Assembly: GCA_903855135.1 (NCBI GenBank) | Contig: CAINYB010000016.1 | Coordinates: forward strand, 1-36,253 | Direction of reading: 5' to 3' | DNA: 36,253 nt | DNA from: an uncultured bacterium | GTDB lineage: Bacteria; Patescibacteriota; Patescibacteriia; UBA1558; GWA2-36-10 | Shown: positions 34,339 through 36,253 of the stretch, piece by piece | How the letters are laid out: every line of letters starts with the position of its first letter | Numbering within the stretch: the stretch's first letter is position 1 | Notes under the pieces: generated by a model | What the model was told of the DNA's origin: nothing | Seen by the model: only the letters and a program-made list of their open reading frames with translations | Database searches by the model: none | Translations under genes and position numbers: made by a program

Positions 34339-36124
34339 AACACAAAAAAAAGATTTAGACGCCGCTCAAGTAGCACCACGCCGAAAAAGCTCCTATCAAG
34401 CACCAGAGATAAGTGCACGCCGCAAAAAAGAAGTGCCAAATGAATATCGCAGTTTTAAAAAAGCTCCGAAAACTCATGGCTTTTTGATTTTCTTTTTGTT
34501 TTTGTTATTTGCTTCCGCTTTAGGTGGATTTTTTTATTGGAATAGTCGTTTCAGCCAAACAGAGACCGAAAGCTTGACTTTGCAAGTGAGCGCTTCAGAC
34601 AAAATAGTTTCTGGTGATGAAGTCACTTATAAACTAGAGTATAAAAATTCAGACAAAGTTGCTTTGACGCAAATGAAGCTCAGTGTGTATTGGCCAGCGG
34701 GTTTTTATTTTGACTCCAGCTCTGTGCCGCCAACTAATGAGAATGCCAAAGAGTGGCTCTTGAGTGACATCGGTGCTGGTCAGACGGGAACTTTGGAAAT
34801 CAAAGGTCAGCTAGTGGGAAATAAAGATGAAAATCTAGAAGCTATTTTTACCCTTGATTATCAGCCAGCGAATTTTAGCTCAGACTTTTCCGTCACTACT
34901 AAAGCTAATACTTTGATCACTGAAAATAAACTAGAGATAAATATCGAAACTATTGATAAAACTTTGATCAATACTGAACAAGAAATCAAAGTTATTTACA
35001 AAAATCTTTCCCAAGAAAAATTAGAAGATTTATTTTTAGATATTTTATTTCCGGATGATTGGGATAGCGCTAAAATAGAGCCTACTTGGGAAGCTGAGCT
35101 TTTAGCTACCTCTCTAGAGCCAGCAGAAGAAAAAACTATCACCATCACTGGTAATTTTGGCGCTGATAGCAAGCCAGAGCAAATGTTAGTAGTAGAAATC
35201 GGTAAAAAACAAGATGATAAATTACGTCGTTTGGCTCGCGCTGAAAAGAAAATCGCTGTCGTCAGTCCACAGTTTGAAACCAGTTTAAAAATCAATGGCA
35301 ACAGTGGTGATGCGCAAGCTAATTGGGGTGAGGAATTAAAATATCAACTGGAAATCAAAAATACTAGTCCGAGCGAAATCAATGATGCGCAAGTTATGAT
35401 GAACTTGAGTGGTGTGGTTTTGGATTGGGATTCGATGGAAACTAGTGCAAAAGTGGATGAGCAAACTTTGACTTGGAACAAAGAGCAAGATGAAAGTGTC
35501 GGCACCTGGCCGAGCCAAGAAACCAAGACTTTTACTTGGAAAGTCAAAGTCAGCAAAGATCAAGTGAGCGAAAGAACCATTGACCATGATTTGACTATCA
35601 ATATCATTGGTTTGGATGCTTGGGAGCAAACAGCGACTTTATCTAAACTTTCTGTCGGCGATAATCTGACTTTTAATAATGGTGTGTATTGGGATCTTGG
35701 TGGTCGTCGTGTCGGCACTGGACTTTTGCCACCACAAGTCGATGAAGAAACCAGCTACTTAGCTGTCTGGTCCATACCGCAAGCAGCGAGCAGTTTTAGT
35801 AAAGTAAAGATTAGCACTGTTTTATCAGAGCAAGTTTTCTTTGGTAGTGAAACTGATGTTTCGGTTGGTGATTTGAGCTTTGATGAAGAAAGCCAAGTTT
35901 TGACCTGGACTATCAGTAGTTTTGATAGTAGTGATGTCCCAGCGACTGCTTCTTTTGTCCTTACATTAAAGCCAGAAGCAGCCGATAAAGGCAAAACTAT
36001 GACAGTTTTAGATACAGTGACCGCCACAGCTAAAGGTAAAGAGGAAGTAGTCGTCAAAACTAAATTGATCAGTACAGCTGATGTCGTCAGCAATACTTCT
36101 GGTGATATCGGCACAGTGAAATAA
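34325..36124 (+). CDS. Membrane-anchored extracellular protein with DUF11-like beta domains
   Basis: TM segment HGFLIFFLFLLFASALGGFFYW, then repeated beta-rich units with YKLEYKNSDKVALTQMKLSVYWPAGF, VIYKNLSQEKLEDLFLDILFPDDW, YQLEIKNTSPSEINDAQVMMNLSG. Confidence 0.7.
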   Translation: MFMVKTQKKDLDAAQVAPRRKSSYQAPEISARRKKEVPNEYRSFKKAPKTHGFLIFFLFLLFASALGGFFYWNSRFSQTETESLTLQVSASDKIVSGDEVTYKLEYKNSDKVALTQMKLSVYWPAGFYFDSSSVPPTNENAKEWLLSDIGAGQTGTLEIKGQLVGNKDENLEAIFTLDYQPANFSSDFSVTTKANTLITENKLEINIETIDKTLINTEQEIKVIYKNLSQEKLEDLFLDILFPDDWDSAKIEPTWEAELLATSLEPAEEKTITITGNFGADSKPEQMLVVEIGKKQDDKLRRLARAEKKIAVVSPQFETSLKINGNSGDAQANWGEELKYQLEIKNTSPSEINDAQVMMNLSGVVLDWDSMETSAKVDEQTLTWNKEQDESVGTWPSQETKTFTWKVKVSKDQVSERTIDHDLTINIIGLDAWEQTATLSKLSVGDNLTFNNGVYWDLGGRRVGTGLLPPQVDEETSYLAVWSIPQAASSFSKVKISTVLSEQVFFGSETDVSVGDLSFDEESQVLTWTISSFDSSDVPATASFVLTLKPEAADKGKTMTVLDTVTATAKGKEEVVVKTKLISTADVVSNTSGDIGTVK

Positions 36125-36127
36125 AAT

Positions 36128-36163
36128 ACCCCCTCTCTTTCTCCCCCTAATCTAGGGGGAGAT
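36128..36163. repeat. Pyrimidine-rich palindromic element ACCCCCTCTCTTTCTCCCCCTAATCTAGGGGGAGAT
   Basis: Closely related to copy at 16404-16438; stem CTCCCCCTA/TAGGGGGAG. Confidence 0.7.
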
Positions 36164-36198
36164 GTCTGTTAGATAAATTCGTTGAAGAAAGCGATTTT

Positions 36199-36253
36199 AT
36201 GAAGTTTAATTTTAATAATACAAAAATTAAACCCGTCAGAAGAAAATTAAGAC
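36199..36253 (+). CDS. Start of a truncated ORF running off the window
   Basis: ATG followed by open frame MKFNFNNTKIKPVRRKLR... to the window end. Confidence 0.4.
   Translation, partial: MKFNFNNTKIKPVRRKLR

Noticed and set aside
1-36253. Recoded UGA (as in Gracilibacteria/SR1)
   Set aside because: UGA acts as an ordinary stop (e.g. MerR-type gene and cassette ORF1/ORF2) and the conserved genes read through fully with the standard code.

Overview
AT-rich window with compact bacterial gene organisation, probably from a Patescibacteria/CPR-type genome (inference from gene content and style; no marker search possible here). Most of it is housekeeping: tRNA-Ser, a saccharopine-dehydrogenase-like protein, pyruvoyl-dependent arginine decarboxylase, a BASS-type transporter, a TrmH/SpoU methyltransferase, dnaG, rpoD, a five-tRNA cluster, alkD-like, acylphosphatase, exonuclease III, an M23 peptidase, parA/parB, rel, topA, an LtaS-like enzyme, folC, dprA, ileS and recO. 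Three things stand out. (1) A self-contained cassette at about 18065-18883, between rel and topA, is visibly richer in G/C than its surroundings. It has its own TTGACT-17-TAATAT promoter, three overlapping small ORFs (43, 117 and 70 aa) each with a strong Shine-Dalgarno, and a strong terminator; none of the products is recognisable to me. (2) Several families of short GC-rich palindromic elements are scattered between genes and also inside ORFs (trmH-like, a zinc-ribbon protein, possibly rpoD), where they are translated. (3) A 1249-aa protein combines alpha-helical repeats with an uncharacterised C-terminal region containing DTSCCMPFGSGKNN. Smaller oddities are an initiator tRNA with C33, a lysine-rich tail on RpoD, a MerR-type gene with a perfect 11-bp inverted repeat at its promoter and a coupled 40-aa basic ORF, and an arginine decarboxylase locus.
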